Origin: Loripinus fragilis | Taxonomy: Eukaryota; Mollusca; Bivalvia; Lucinida; Lucinidae | Reading direction: 5' to 3' | NCBI GenBank assembly: GCA_964019695.1 | Contig: OZ026518.1 | Coordinates: 72,675,254-72,739,253, forward strand | DNA: 64,000 bases | Part shown: in pieces, positions 43,263-56,700 of the stretch | Position numbering within the stretch: position 1 is the stretch's first letter | Layout: every line of letters starts with the position of its first letter | Program-made: the position numbers and the translations under genes | Notes under the pieces: model-generated | Seen by the model: only the letters and a program-made list of their open reading frames with translations | Told to the model about the DNA's origin: nothing | Database searches by the model: none

Positions 43263-45689
43263 AAAACAGCAATTTATGAGTTTACACTGCTAGTGGTTTA
43301 TTTAGTTTCATATAACTGCCAGTAATTGCAATTAACTGAAATATCAACAAAGCATTGATAATAAGGGAAAAATGTTAGCCTAAATCTCATAATATGTCAT
43401 TTCAAGACCGTGTATTTTATCAAATTTATAAACAGCATTTTAGATGCTGCTTATTTTATGATACATTAATGTTTCTTCAATGCAAAATGATATCTTTTAT
43501 CTCACTGACACTCGTGTATTTGCTTCATTTTACACATGAAATGATATAAAAAGACGCTTTTCTTCACTGACTACACCTCATTTTAGATGACACAATAATA
43601 TTAAGCATGAAGTAGCTTTAAGTTAGTAAGATCTATCACACATTATGTAACCCTACTATTGATTACACCAACTGTATTCATAAAGACAAAAACTTACTCA
43701 GAATTCGTTAAAAATGTACGTTATTTCAGACTTAGGTCTAAATTGTGACCTTTATCCTTGTCTTTTGGAACAATAACCTGAAGTGTTTTGGAAACTTAAC
43801 GACAATTTCCCAACATACGAGTATGACACACACCAAGCATATTCCTATGGTTATAATCGCTTTATATCTGAAGAAGGATGTCTAGTTTGGTGAAGTAAGA
43901 ATACCATTTATGTTGGTAAAATGCATAACAAGAGAAGTTTAAGGATCATATTACACTTATCTTCCATTCTGTCTGGTTCTAAAATTTTGTGAAGCATTGA
44001 ACAGACAGCATTTGCTCTAATGGTTCATGATAGTCATACATTTGAAAGTAAATGGTTTACCACCTAGAAAAGCTCTCTGGCATTGTTAGTATAGCATATA
44101 TACTGTAGCCATTGCTATATTAATGGACCCAAATAAAGTATTGGTTAATTTGTTTTGCATAATTCTATCAATTAGATTTAGTCTTGAAGCTGAATTTTGT
44201 TTCAGATAATATCATTTTGATATTTAGCCAATCAAATATGAATATTACCATAGATACAAAAAACATCCAATTACTTCTTTGCATATTTCAAATCAATCAA
44301 AAAGATTAACAGTAATAGTGAAAAGAATAATTAAAAGGATTTAGTCCATTTGATTTTGGTAACTTGCAAGTGAGTCTATAATTGGTAACTGAGTAGAGTG
44401 TCCTTTTAATGCTGATATTAGCTAGAGCAGTTAACATTTTGCGTGCTCATTTTGAATCTATATCCTGGTGAGTTAACAACTTATTCAAATGTTTAATACA
44501 CATATAACTCTTTATTATTCCATTTACCATGTTTACAATGTTCCTGTAATATTTTGTCAAAGTCACAGTCAGTTCAGGTATGTAAGCATGTAGTGAGAGC
44601 TTATACTTGCACTTTCTTATTAAATATTTCACTTTTCTATCCATCATTTTAAAAGAACATCGTAAAATCTATTTCTATTTTACAATAGCTTTAATGTCAC
44701 CTGATTAAATTTGGCCAGACATAATTTGGGCTGATAAAATTTGTATTTAAATTGGTATTGAAGTAACAATTGACCTTTAACTAGTTTCCTTGAATATGGT
44801 CATATCTAATGTGGTCATTGCCTTAGAGTAAAATTCACCACTATTTTCCCATTATAGGTTGAGCAAGTGACCAGAAGTACTAAGTTGATGTGATTGACAG
44901 ATTCGTTAATTAACCAACGAAAGCTATGTTGAATATAAACTTGAATTGATTTAAAAACTTCAGTAATGCCTCACCATCTGCATACGCAACTAGATGCCAG
45001 GATACAAATTCATTTGGTGACAGTCTCTTTAAACAATAATTGATTACAGACAGTAATAATGCATGCCTCCCTCAAAACATTTTGTTATTAGAAGGGTTAC
45101 TTGTTTATGGTTATTGAACCTAAATAAACATGGATACATGGAATCAAGCCTTCATCATGCAATGCAACTAAATACGTGTACCCATAATTTTTGAACAACT
45201 GTAAACAGTTACATAGAGTAATTGCTTTTACTGATTATAATTATTTCAATTTAACTTAGATTTCTCCAGATAGATACTGCAAAACAAATCTCTAAGCTCA
45301 CCATGATATATAAGCTTTTCAGGCTCAATTATATATCGTCTTTGGCAATATTTTTGATAAACATGGGGCCTTATGATATACTTTATACAGCTTTATATGT
45401 TATTTTTACAAATTCGTCAGAAAATGGGAATGTATCCTTCTTAGTACTGGTCTTGAGAGCTATCACTTTATTTGCTTATAAGTTTTAAAATCTATGATTT
45501 TGGGCAAATCATTTTTTGAAGATATAAAAAGATTAAAGAAATAAAATATTGCGAATGTTGCAGACAAGCAGGAACCTGGATATCTATGACAAAAACAATT
45601 CATTTTTCCATGCGAACCAAACAATTGTTGTGATTTAACAACAACATAATCTAGGACTAAGATTTGGTACCAGTAAATGCATTTAAGCC

Positions 45690-45990
45690 CCCCTCCCGCT
45701 GCAGTGGTTTAGGCAGCTGTCCATTCTAGGCCAGTGGTTTTGTTGTTGTTGATCAATTGCTTATTGTTGCTCCCATTGTTTGTGGGTTTTTTGAGTCTGG
45801 TCCTTGTTTTGTTATTCAGGACTTTGTGTCCATCTAGTGGTGGAATCACCTTTAAGTGGGGGAAGAGAGTTGGTTGCTTTACTTAAATTGTGTTACTGGT
45901 GTCTTGTTGCTGTTAGTGTTCTGTCGCTCTTCCTCATGGTACCATGTGTTGGTCTGCAGTGTGTGATTGTGGTATTATATTCATACTTAC
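45690..45990 (-). repeat. Relic-frame repeat family, reversed longer copy
   Basis: It shares GAGAGTTGGTTGCTTTACTT, TGTTACTGGTGTCTTG and GTCTGCAGTGTGTGATTG with 15720-15830. It also has the upstream TTGTTGCTCCCATTGTTTGT, parallel to TTGTTACTCCCATTGTGGGA at 15630, so those copies extend further left. Confidence 0.65.
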
Positions 45991-46574
45991 TTGTTTTTTT
46001 GATAGATATCAAATACCATATAACGTATAATATAAGGAATTAAGCAAGTCATATACAGTCTTGAAAGCTGTAATATACGTTACATATTGCCACACAAATA
46101 ACACAAAGATGATTAACACCAGAAACAATGTTGGTTACAGCATTTTACTGTTGAATTTCAATATAATGCTCATACATTGTGTTTTAAGGTTTTCATATAG
46201 CATTGCATAAAATGTTATAATGAAAGTATGCTTACCTTTTTTAACGTGCTTTTCGGTGGTATCATATTAAACAGCATATAACTCTTAAAAGTTTTTCTTG
46301 ATAAAAACAAGCTGCTTGCAGTTATAAAATGGCCCATTAATTGTCTTTTGGAACATATATTTAAAACATGAATGTTAAATGAGAGGCTTATTAAATGAAA
46401 CTTTTTTAACAACATTTCAATGTTTTACAGGGGGGGGGGGAAGTTTAAATGTAACATAAATGACATTACAACCTTAAACATAAATATTTGTAGGAAATGA
46501 AATGTTCTTGTACAATATAGTTTGGCTAATTTAATTATACAGGTACTACCTTTACAACCTTATTTACATTATTT

Positions 46575-47112
46575 ATGTTTTAAACAATTGGGGGGTAACG
46601 AAGTTAACAGGCTGTAACAACCAAATACCCCAACCGTCAGAGAGCTAACATGTTTCAAAAAGCTTAGCTAGAAACATAAAATTGTGCTCATATTTGATTT
46701 AATCGCAAGGCACACACAATCTTTCTAGAATTATATTTCTGTACACAATATTTTTGCTGCATATTGACATCAAATCGACGTCAATTTGACGTAAAATTGA
46801 AATCCACGTTGAATCGATTTTCATTTTGGTCCTCCTATCGACGTTTTCAACCACTTCAACGCAATAAACAACATTATAATGCGATTAATTTAGGTGTATA
46901 CAACACCCGCAGATAGAAACTGTTTGATTCATGTGAAAATACGGTATGTCATTTTGTGACGTCACTGTGACGTTAATACTGCAAGAAAAAATTGGAAACA
47001 TCGTTTTCCTTAAACTGCATATATTTTTCTAGTTGAAAATCGACATGAATCACTTTTACCCAAAAATTCCCACAGGAGCCCAAATTTCGACACAGCGGCC
47101 TACACTACTAGT
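46575..47112 (-). repeat. Right arm of the ~530-base long inverted repeat
   Basis: The arm contains CAATTGGGGGGTAACG, CAGAGAGCTAACATGTTTC, GAAAAAATTGGAAACATCG, CCAAAAATTCCCACAGG and CGACACAGCGGCCTACACTA, the inverse of the 42120-42656 arm. Confidence 0.75.
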
Positions 47113-48590
47113 TATTATATCTGTTAAAATTACGATTGTGAACAAATTTTAAAATTTCTTCTGGTTTTGCATAGCACATGATATACTCAATCATTGGTCA
47201 GCAGTTATATAGTTGTATCAATTTATCGTGTAACTGGCAACTTCCGGTACTGGCATACCCCCATGTTATAAAAAGTGGGTGGGGTATTTCAACCCAGCGT
47301 AGAAAACACACTAACAATCAGATCTGCATAATTTTCTTATTGCAATTATTTCAAAACCTTTTAAGAGGCACACAAACAGTTTTAATGTATTTTCTAAACA
47401 TAGTAACGCTCCATGACGTCATTTATATACAAAATAAGGGATTTTAGCACCCCCTAGGCTATTTAGTTTGCAGTTCATTTCTAAGAAAACAAAAGTATTA
47501 ACCTTGTTTTGGGATAAAAGTTACCATAACACTTCCATCTACTATATAAACAAGAAAAATTATAAAACTGCTTTACAGCTAACATATTAAGCCACATTCA
47601 AAGCCCGTATCCAACTTCCACTTGTGTCAACTTTTTACAATAAAAGTTTATATGCCTACGGTTTAATTTGCTGAGGTTCAAAGCAAATCTTCCGTATCCA
47701 ATAATTGTTGCATATTTACTATAATGTTTATATAATATTGTAGCACGTGGTGTCCTTGATCTGCAGCCATATTTTCAGAAGCTGTGTATGGCTATGGACC
47801 CATTTTTATGCAATTGTCTCTAACGTTCTGTCAGAGACTTAAGTCCATAAATGTCATATTTCTACCATATTTCCAGTGTGCGATATATAGGTATGTCTTT
47901 GCCTCTTAGAAGTCATAAAAGTAATGTATTTTGAAATAATTTTAGGTTGCATGTATAGATAAAAGCTCAGTCTTTCCAAATATATACATGATGTATGCAT
48001 TTACTTCCGCCGTTTTCATTAAATCTACCTTTCTACGAACATAAAAAACGTCCCTCGTAAACTGGTCTAAATAAGCTAAGCTCCATGTCACTTTGATTCC
48101 ATAGCCTTAATGTTTAATTCCTAATATTTAGTTGTTTATTTCAAAAATATTGAAGTTAGGTGAAAGTTTTAACTTCATCCAAGTTACACAAAACTATTTA
48201 AGGTGTAATTACACAAAGTTCCAATTGAAAATACCGATTTTCTTAGTGTGTGTGCTAAATTTTTCAACAGTATCCACATTTATGCTAATTTTACTATAGG
48301 GTTGAACTTGATAGGGAACGAAACGGGACATATGATGGAAAGTGTTAAGCTCTATGGAAAATGTATCAGTAATAGTAAATCTTAGCACATGTTGAGAGGA
48401 AATATTGCTGCTACTTCCCTGAAAAATCTTTATTCAGTAAAATGTTACGATAAATCAAACATGAATGTATTTACATTAAGTCTGTGGGAAAATTTTCAGG
48501 TGGGGCTTAATTTATTTTGACAAGTTTACATGTACTGTATTCATCCTGCACTATATTTACCCTGACTATTCAGATTTCTTAACTCAGTCA
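47113..48590. other. Intergenic, nothing recognised
   Basis: AT-rich sequence with no repeat match inside the window. An 89-residue ORF at 47178-47447 has no recognisable domain. Confidence 0.5.
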
Positions 48591-48720
48591 ACTAGTGTCG
48601 TCTGTTGATACACTTTGCAAACAGTTTGGACCCAGATCAGGCCCGACATTTTGTCGGGCCTGATCTGAATCCAAACTGTTTGACACTCTGATGTATTCCT
48701 GAAAGAGTTTTTTGAAAAAG
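48591..48720. repeat. FB2 fold-back copy, most symmetric core
   Basis: GTGTCGTCTGTTGATACAC, GCAAACAGTTTGGACCCAGA, TCAGGCCCGACATTTTGTCG and GGCCTGATCTGAATCCAAAC form a nearly perfect 70-base palindrome, ending TTTGACACTCTGATG. Confidence 0.85.
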
Positions 48721-49129
48721 CTCCAACAGGTTGAACCTATCTGTTTGACAACCTAAGGTCAGGATAAAAAATATTTGATTGGCCACTTCTTACTGTGAGG
48801 TTTTAGAGATAGGTAGGTAGCATTTTTTTTTTTGCATGTTCATTACACTAATAATCAAGTTAACTTTGATACTTGAAAACAATCTTGTTTAAATATTCTT
48901 TAGCCAAATATTGTATTGTCAGATAAAGATATCACAAAAGTGTAAGAGATGAAATGTTAGATATAATATTAGCTTTTCAACCACCCCAGAAAAGCTAGAT
49001 CAATTTGCTCTACAAGAAGCAGTCTCATTAGAGTTTACACTACAGTACATTTATTTGATCACAACACTACAGTTTAAACACCTTATAAAATGTAATCATT
49101 TAAAATTTGGTGGATATGTGCAGGCCTTT

Positions 49130-49290
49130 AGACAAGATAGTGTAAACAAAAAATATTCTTATTTCTAGACCGAAACACAGTTTTGTGGGTATGCAAAAGA
49201 CCCATCTCAAGGAGGAGACTGTTCTTTATAGCACCCAAAATAAATGTTTAAACTGGTGGATAAGTAAATAATCATAATTTTATGTTCAAG
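49130..49290. repeat. FB1 copy
   Basis: TTGTGGGTATGCAAAAGACC, CATCTCAAGGAGGAGACTGT and TTAAACTGGTGGATAAG show the FB1 order with a diverged core. Confidence 0.65.
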
Positions 49291-49344
49291 ATTCTTGTTT
49301 TTCTGGTGTTTCTGATATATCAGCTGGTGCAAGATGTGCGACCT

Positions 49345-49580
49345 GGCCCCCGAGGTTATAATTTTTTTTATATACTTAACTCAGCCGAGCACGAAATTTA
49401 TCCTGCTTATAAATGTTAAAATGCCAACAATTGTTGGCATTTTAACATTTATATGCATGATAAATACAACACCTGAGAGATTTAAAGCGAGAGACTTCTT
49501 TATTTGTCGGTATTTTAGTTTGAATGAGCAGTTGAAATTTCGTGCTCAGTTGAGTTGAGCATTAAATTTTTTTATAACCT
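49345..49580. repeat. Fold-back element (CCAACAATTGTTGG core), copy 2
   Basis: Outer GAGGTTATAA and TTATAACCTC form an inverted pair. Inside are AACTCAGCCGAGCACGAAAT with the inverse ATTTCGTGCTCAGTTGAG, and the central AATGCCAACAATTGTTGGCA. It lies just downstream of TOPORS and could fall in its 3' untranslated region. Confidence 0.75.
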
Positions 49581-49899
49581 CAGTGCCTGGTGCTTAATGT
49601 ATCTTTATATCTTGACTTAACTAGTGATGCCTAGAAAATTGAGGTTTGCGATATTTTGAGAATCACTCGTGTATCCGCTGAAAAATGGTGAAATAACAAA
49701 TAGTGTAAACCAAGATGAGACATTTTCATAAGGAGCATGTCTAATCTGGGTTTACAGTACACTGTTTCTTTCACTCTATCTGTCAGAGTGGTCAGGATTA
49801 ATATTAACATGGTTAATTATACATTAAAAAAATCAAATCATCAGTAATCACTTCCCGAGTGCGATCATTAGAGGTCTTCCTTATTTTCAGCACTAGTAC

Positions 49900-52800
49900 T
49901 CACTCTTTTGCATCTATGTCTTCATTACTTATTTCAGATAAATTATTGCTAGAACTGTCACTAATTTCTGAATTTTCTAATGATTCAGATACACTTGCAT
50001 CATGTTCTTCATTCTGCAGATTAATTTCACTTCCACCTCCTTTTTCCACATTACAAGTTTCACTTTTATTTTTCAAGGTATAATTATCTATTTCTTCCCC
50101 ATGTTCAAATTGATAATCTAAATCAATTCCTTCAGAATCAGATTCTAAAAAAAGTGTTTTAGACTTTTGAACTTGGGCACCACACACATTTTGCACATTC
50201 CCACGTGTCAAAGATTTGTCTGCATCTATGAGGTCATCATTAGGTGTAGCTAGAACATCAATTTCACTGCAACTATCATCTTCAATATCATTTGGATGGC
50301 TTGAATAGGAAATTGTATCAGAATCAGATAAACCTGTCACATCTATTTCTTTTTCAACAATTTCTTTCTGATTTTCAACCAAAGAAGCAGAAGCACACTT
50401 TATCAAATTAGATTCAGAATCAGACAAACCTTCAACATCTATTTCTGGTATGTTTTCAGTGGTCTCTTCCATTAGATCAGAATTTATAATGCTACCTAAT
50501 TTAGCAATACTAGACAGGCCACCAATTTCATCATTTGCAACAGGTAACACTGAAGTGTAGCCAGTCTCATCAATTTTTAACACATCAATATCAGAATCAG
50601 AATTTCCGTCGACATCGAGATCTTCCCCATCTGACTGTATACTTTCACTAATTACATTTAAACTACTAGCACCTATATTTAGAGCTTCTGGATCGGTGCA
50701 GGATGTAACTGAATTTAGCTGTATGTCATCTTTTGCATTTACTGCCATTGCCATAGTCATTGGAGTGACATCAAAGACAGTATTTCTGTCTCCTTCCAAG
50801 GAACTATTCACAATACAAGCTTGTATATTTGGTACTTCTGCATCTTGCAGAGGAGCACTTACTTTGGATGATTTTTTATGTCCATGCGGGTGTTTCTTAA
50901 ATGCTGATTTGGTTCGATCAGGTGTATCAATGGGCTCAGCGAAGTTTGACAACAAATTTGTAACAGATTCTAATTCTTTGTCATATAAATTGGCTTGAGA
51001 TGGCAACATTTCAACAAATTCTAATCCACTCGAGACTCCAAGTATATTATCTGCTGGTGGCCCAACATTATTGTCTTTATTCTGGATAATATTATTAGTT
51101 TCTTTGCTTCTTTCAGCAGAAACAATATTCTCTAAGGCATTTATCCTACTCCTTATAGAATCTGTTTTGTTTCCCAAACTCAATGAATTACTTGAGCCCT
51201 TGAATCTAACATCATCCTTCATAGATAAAGGAGTTTCCTTGCGCATTAAATTAAAAGAGTCATTACTTTTTTTCATTAAAGATTCTAAGGATGTGCGAAG
51301 TTGATTTAGATTTTTATGGGCTTCACTTCGACCCAAAGAACCACTATTGACAGTTTCCTCACGTGCTTTATGTTTATGCTTATGTTTATGTCTTTTATCC
51401 CTCTCTCTGGAAGCAAGCCTTTCTCTGTATCTATCACTTAGACGCTCACGAAGATCAGAAAAGTCATTTGGACTGGGACTCTTTTGCCTAGACTTCTTTT
51501 TACTCTTTTTCTTCTTGATTTTCTTTTTATAATATTCCATTATTTCCATGCCAGAACTAGATTTATGTTTATGAGACCTAAATGATACATGCTCTCCATC
51601 TGAACTGGAAGAGGATATCAACCTCTTCCTATGTTTTTTTGATCTGCTACTGGAGTGTGAACTTGATCTATGCGAGTCACGATGCTTTCTGTCTGATTTA
51701 TGCCGTGACTTGTCTTTTTCTTTTCTATAATGTTTAGAGAATTTATCTTTGTATTGTGGAACATTTAGACGTAAAAGCAGAGGTGAATGTGTTCTTGAGG
51801 TGTCTTCATCTGTTGTAACAGCCAACTTTCTTTTTCTATACTGTCTGGGTAATGATCCTGACCTAGATCTGTGCTTTCTCTTTCTGTCTTCTTTTTCTAG
51901 ATCTATCGGCTCAATGGGTGATGCTGTAATGTCAGTGTGAGCTGTACGCTCATCAGTCTTCTTCTTTTTCTTCTTTTTAAGTCGTTTATCCGGAGCCATA
52001 TTAGTTGTTCCAGTAATCATAAGTTCACAGTCACTGCTGTTTTCTGTAGAGAGAGGAATAGGACTTCTGTCCAACCATGGTTTTTCATAATCAACAATCA
52101 AACAAGCGTCCGAATCTGATTCAGTGTCTGAACACACAACAGGATTCTGTTCATTTGTTGGCTGAGCACTTCTCTCTGGAGCAGAATCTTGATTACTACT
52201 ATTAAATGCTAAATTCAAACTTGCCAAAAAGTTCCTATATACATTGGGTTCTTGTGGTATACTATCTGCCCCATGATCACCCATATTTATAACAGCTGTA
52301 CTGCTCAAATCTAAGGGCTGTATAGTATCTAAAATGCTTGAAGATGTAATTGTAGCTGTGGCTGAAGACTGGGAACTTGGGCGACTCACATTTAAAATAT
52401 CAATTTCATTTGTATCTTCACCAGAGGAATCACTACTACCTCCAAGGTTCCAACTTGGACCTGGAATTGGTGAATCCCAACCAGAGGCAGATGGATGGGT
52501 ACTTGTTACTGTGCGACTGTGCATATGGGTAAACAAAGGTGTCGATGGAAGCACTGGATTGAAATAGGAATAGTTTGGCTGTGCCATTGAAATGATGCTA
52601 CTTTCCCATGGGAGAAGATTGGTGTCTGTTGGCTGGATTCTTGATGGTGCATTATCAACAGTGGGTCCTGACCTGCGATCACCCTGTGATGATCCTGTCT
52701 GTCCAGATCCAGAAGGTGAAAGAATCACAACATCACTTTCATTACCATCAGAATGTGGAACAGTTTCAGTCTCAGACTCCTCATTAACATATTCAGAACT

Positions 52801-53738
52801 TGGCTCATAAATTGCATGCTGGTCATAAGCAGCCATATGATATGGCGACTTGGCAAACATAAGAAACTCATGCATGAAATGACGTGTAAATCTTCCAACA
52901 AATGGGTAAACATGTTGATAGAACTCTTCACTGTCAATATTGTATCTTTTAATTAGACCCATGATTAAGTCCAAAACAAAGGCCACATGAGTTTCCCTGC
53001 CTTCTAAGACTGCATTAAGCTCTCTATTTAACCATGGTACAAGGCGGTGCATGCAGGCAGCATTTTCTCTAAAGAAGTCTGGTGCTGTTTCTCTGAATCT
53101 GCGCCGTGTACTGACTGGCTCTTTAACTTTCAAACTATTCATATAAATACCTCTCCTGAAACTTGATGAAGCAGCCTGTCTCAGTCTTCTCCAAGCTCTA
53201 TGATTTGAGCTTGGATAATGTCTAGAAGGTCTCTGCAGACTTGAAAGTTCTGCTCTAGCTTGTAGATCTCGTTCTATCTGCTGGAAAGACTGATTTCTAA
53301 AATATCTATGATCAGTGACAGTTGTCCTATATCTAAATCTTCTACCATCAGACGGGAATAAACCTTCCAAAGGATCCCTATCCTCAGGCCTTGGAAGATA
53401 GTATTGATCATAATCATCATACGATCTCACATTATGAATGATACTTTTAAAAGTTTGTTTACACAAGGGACATTCTGCTTTCACTTTAGACCATTCTAAT
53501 AGACATACATAACAAAACTGGTGGAAGCAGCTATCTGTGAATGACTTGTTTTCTAGCTTCCCAAGGCAAATGGCACAGTTGGGCTCAGGTGAAGCGCCAC
53601 CACTTCTTGCCGGTGATCCTCTAGGTGGTGTTTTTTCTGTACCAGATCTCTCCTCTTCTGCTCTAGTGGCTGTTTGCGATCTGGTAGATGCATGGCGTGA
53701 TGTTCCAGATGTCTGAGAGCTGGTAGGCTGGGTTCCAT
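49900..53738 (-). CDS. TOPORS: TOPORS large exon (RING to stop)
   Basis: The acceptor is AATATTACAG just above 53738. The frame runs 1279 codons to TGA at 49902-49900. It begins DGTQPTSSQTSG, a Ser/Thr-rich linker, before the RING. Calling the start at 53484 (a GTG) would cut the RING in half, so the exon must extend to 53738. A single large exon holding nearly all the protein is usual for TOPORS genes. The last codons GAG TGA overlap a donor-like GTGAGT. Confidence 0.95.
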
Positions 53739-56700
53739 CTGTAATATTTAGAAGATTTTTTTTTTTCTCTTACCCAACAACCCATAAAAGAGGCCATACT
53801 CCAATAATTTTATTCATATTACATAGGTCCACAAAAGAATTTTTTAGCATAAAAGTGTAATTATTTTCTAACCCATCAATTTGAACATGTTATGGGTGCT
53901 AAAAAGAACTGTCTCATTGAGACGGATCTTGAGTATCCATAACATGTTTCGGTGAAAATAAGATGAATAATTTTCCATTACTCTCTCTCTTTCTCTCAGC
54001 CTCTCTTATCTGGAGGCCTCACATTTGAAATTCTTCACAAAGACGAGATATTTATGTTAATTATCATCATGGTCATGGTTAAATGAATTTTGAGCTAACA
54101 AGAGTCAGCTAAAATACGCTATGCCTTCCATTCAGTCATTTTTAAGGTATCAGTTTTCCTAATTTGAGCTGCGACATGAGAAAACTAACAATGAATGTGG
54201 CTTAACCCTTTACTCCTAGGCTATTTATAGATCATGACATCATTTTCTATTTTTAGACAACATTGAAAAAAATTATGAAAAATTTAAATTAAGTTTTGAA
54301 TACTTTTGAAAATATCATGGAATATGGAGCATTTGCTCCACAAGAGCAAATGCGCCATTTTCCATAAAATTTTCAAATACTTAATATTTCAAAGGCGTCA
54401 AAAGGCGTTTATATGGAGTAAAGGGTTAATTCTCAATCAAAACATATGTTGTGGGTACTCAAAAGAACAGTTCTTTTGAGCACCCAAAACAAATATTAAA
54501 ATTGATGGATAAGAAAGTAATCAAAATTTTATGCTACAAAAGCTTGCTTGCTTAATAGGACCTACATGTCAAAAGGCTGAATGTAGGCCCGAGAACACAC
54601 CGCAAGTTCAGATATAACCGGGCCGCGTAGCGCAGTCGGTAACGTGTCTGGCTACAGATGCGTGTCTGACTGCAGATCCAGGGGTCGCAAGTTCGATCCC
54701 GGTCCGGTCCCATACTTTCGTGGAGACTGATCATGAAATAATTTCTAGGGTCATTCTCCTCCCTTCCGCTAATTTATTCAAGAAGGGTTGTTGTCAGTTA
54801 CAAGCGAAAGTATGTGCACGAATTACTGGTTAACCACTTGTTCAAGCCTGCCCAGGAAAAAGTGTGGTTAGGTGAACTGACCGTCCTGCAATTACCATAG
54901 CTGTTGACTTGGGACGTAAAGCAACAAAACAAACAAACAAACAAAGTTCAGATATTAGCAGTATGTCCTACATTTACATGTACCTTTCCAGTCCTTCAGT
55001 TTGATATGCTTATAATGTAACCTATTTCATAATAGATAGGTATTTTTACCTATTGTCTCACCCCAGGAGCATGAGGGTACATGAAGTTCAAAATTTCCAA
55101 AATCCTGAACTTTAGAAATTCAAATTTTAAAACTTGCAGGATGCCTATAAAATTGAATAATTTCAAGTTTAAAAGATAAATTGTGTTCAATTAATCTGAA
55201 AACTAATCAGAGTTCAAGCTATTATAATCTGCCTAATTCAGCATTTTGAGGCTGACTTTTTATGGAAAGTCAGCCTCAAAATCCTGGATTCAGGATTAAT
55301 CCTGAAAACTTTCACCCATGAGGGCATAGCACATTCTTCTACTTTTCATGCCAACGAGTGCAGTCAGCACCATTACATACCTGTAGTACGACTATTTTCT
55401 TTTACATAATGGGCATAAAATAACACATATTGTTCTTTGAAATGATCTCATGTGCTGGCTCATATGTATAAGAACTTATTTCAGTTTTTTGTAATTGAAA
55501 CTTCACTGAGTGAGAGAGCCAGTCCATGTAGCAGTCAATAGAGTAGGACTGGTAACCTGACTTATTTCTGAAGGATCCGTTTTCCCAGATTATTCTATGG
55601 ACTGCAACAGTGCGGCTTTGAGTTTGAGCCCCAGCTGGCCACATACTTTTGCAGATATTATTCTCTCTTTATCTTTTATAAATTCAAGTAAAGAAGATGT
55701 CAATTACTGGTAAACATATGACAACGGTTTGTACTGGTGAAAGGCTTTAAACGATTAATCTAACTAACTGATTAATAAGTAACTTGTACTTCAAACAGAT
55801 GATATCGATAGAATTTATTTCACTAATGTGACTATCAATTATTTCAAATATAGCCCTAGATATATCATATGGGGTTTCAATAATATTTTATATGTATTTC
55901 TAAACAAAAAGTATATGAGCCATGACATGAGATTTCCAACAATTTGGTATGTGCGATCATCAAAGGCTCAGGCCAGCCTGCGCATACGCGCAGTCTGATC
56001 AGAGCCTTTGCTAGTCACTTGAATATTATATGATTGTTAAACTACTGACTGAACACCATTAGCAGTGTCTAAGCTTAAAAGGAGGCTGCAGTGGCTCGTC
56101 CGAGTCTGCACATGTCAAAATGCCACATTTTTGGAAATCACATGTCGCTGCTCATATGTTGATCACTATGGCACTGCTGACACTTCCAATGAGTACCTAC
56201 AACAAATGTTTTCATAAAAAGATAAGAAATTTACCAATTTTTGATAGAGAAGGACATTCTAGAGACGTGTCTACTGAAATGGTTGTCATGTTCTTGTTAA
56301 CTCTTTGCATGCTGAGTAATTTTTCATGCTTTTGTTGTCAACTGCTGACTTTTTTCAATTAAAAAAAATCTTTCAGGAACACAATCAGAGTGTCAAACAG
56401 TTTGAATCCAGATCAGAACCGACATTCTGTTGGTCCTGATTTTGTCTAAACTGTTTGAGAAGGCTATCAGCAGACAACAAATTCTGTGTCAAGCAAGAAA
56501 GAGTCTTTAATTTTCGATAAATGGTACATTTTCTAATTGTACTATTACCATAGCAAATTTGTCGAATATTTATCCCCAGATGAAGAGTTGTTTTAGAGAA
56601 GAGTACATGTAAATCGCATATAATTACATGTACTTTTGTTATTTCTCAACCAAAACATATGTTGTGGGTACTCAAAAAGAACTGTCTCAGTAAGATGGTT

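Larger units (their letters stand above)
42657..46574. other. Spacer between long inverted repeats; only two repeat copies recognised
   Basis: Apart from the relic-frame copies at 43150-43262 and 45690-45990, I see no repeat, domain or supportable gene. ORFs are at most 79 residues. A defective element without its coding region, or two independent insertions of one repeat, would both look like this. Confidence 0.45.

Noticed and set aside
53553..53738. 61-residue minus ORF beginning MEPSLPALRHLEHH
   Set aside because: It is the +1 frame of the TOPORS large exon; the correct frame there reads DGTQPTSSQTSG and runs into the RING.
54620..54712. Candidate tRNA gene
   Set aside because: The A- and B-boxes are good, but the anticodon region is duplicated, the acceptor ends do not pair properly, and it is followed by a SINE body, CAAA tail and target duplication.
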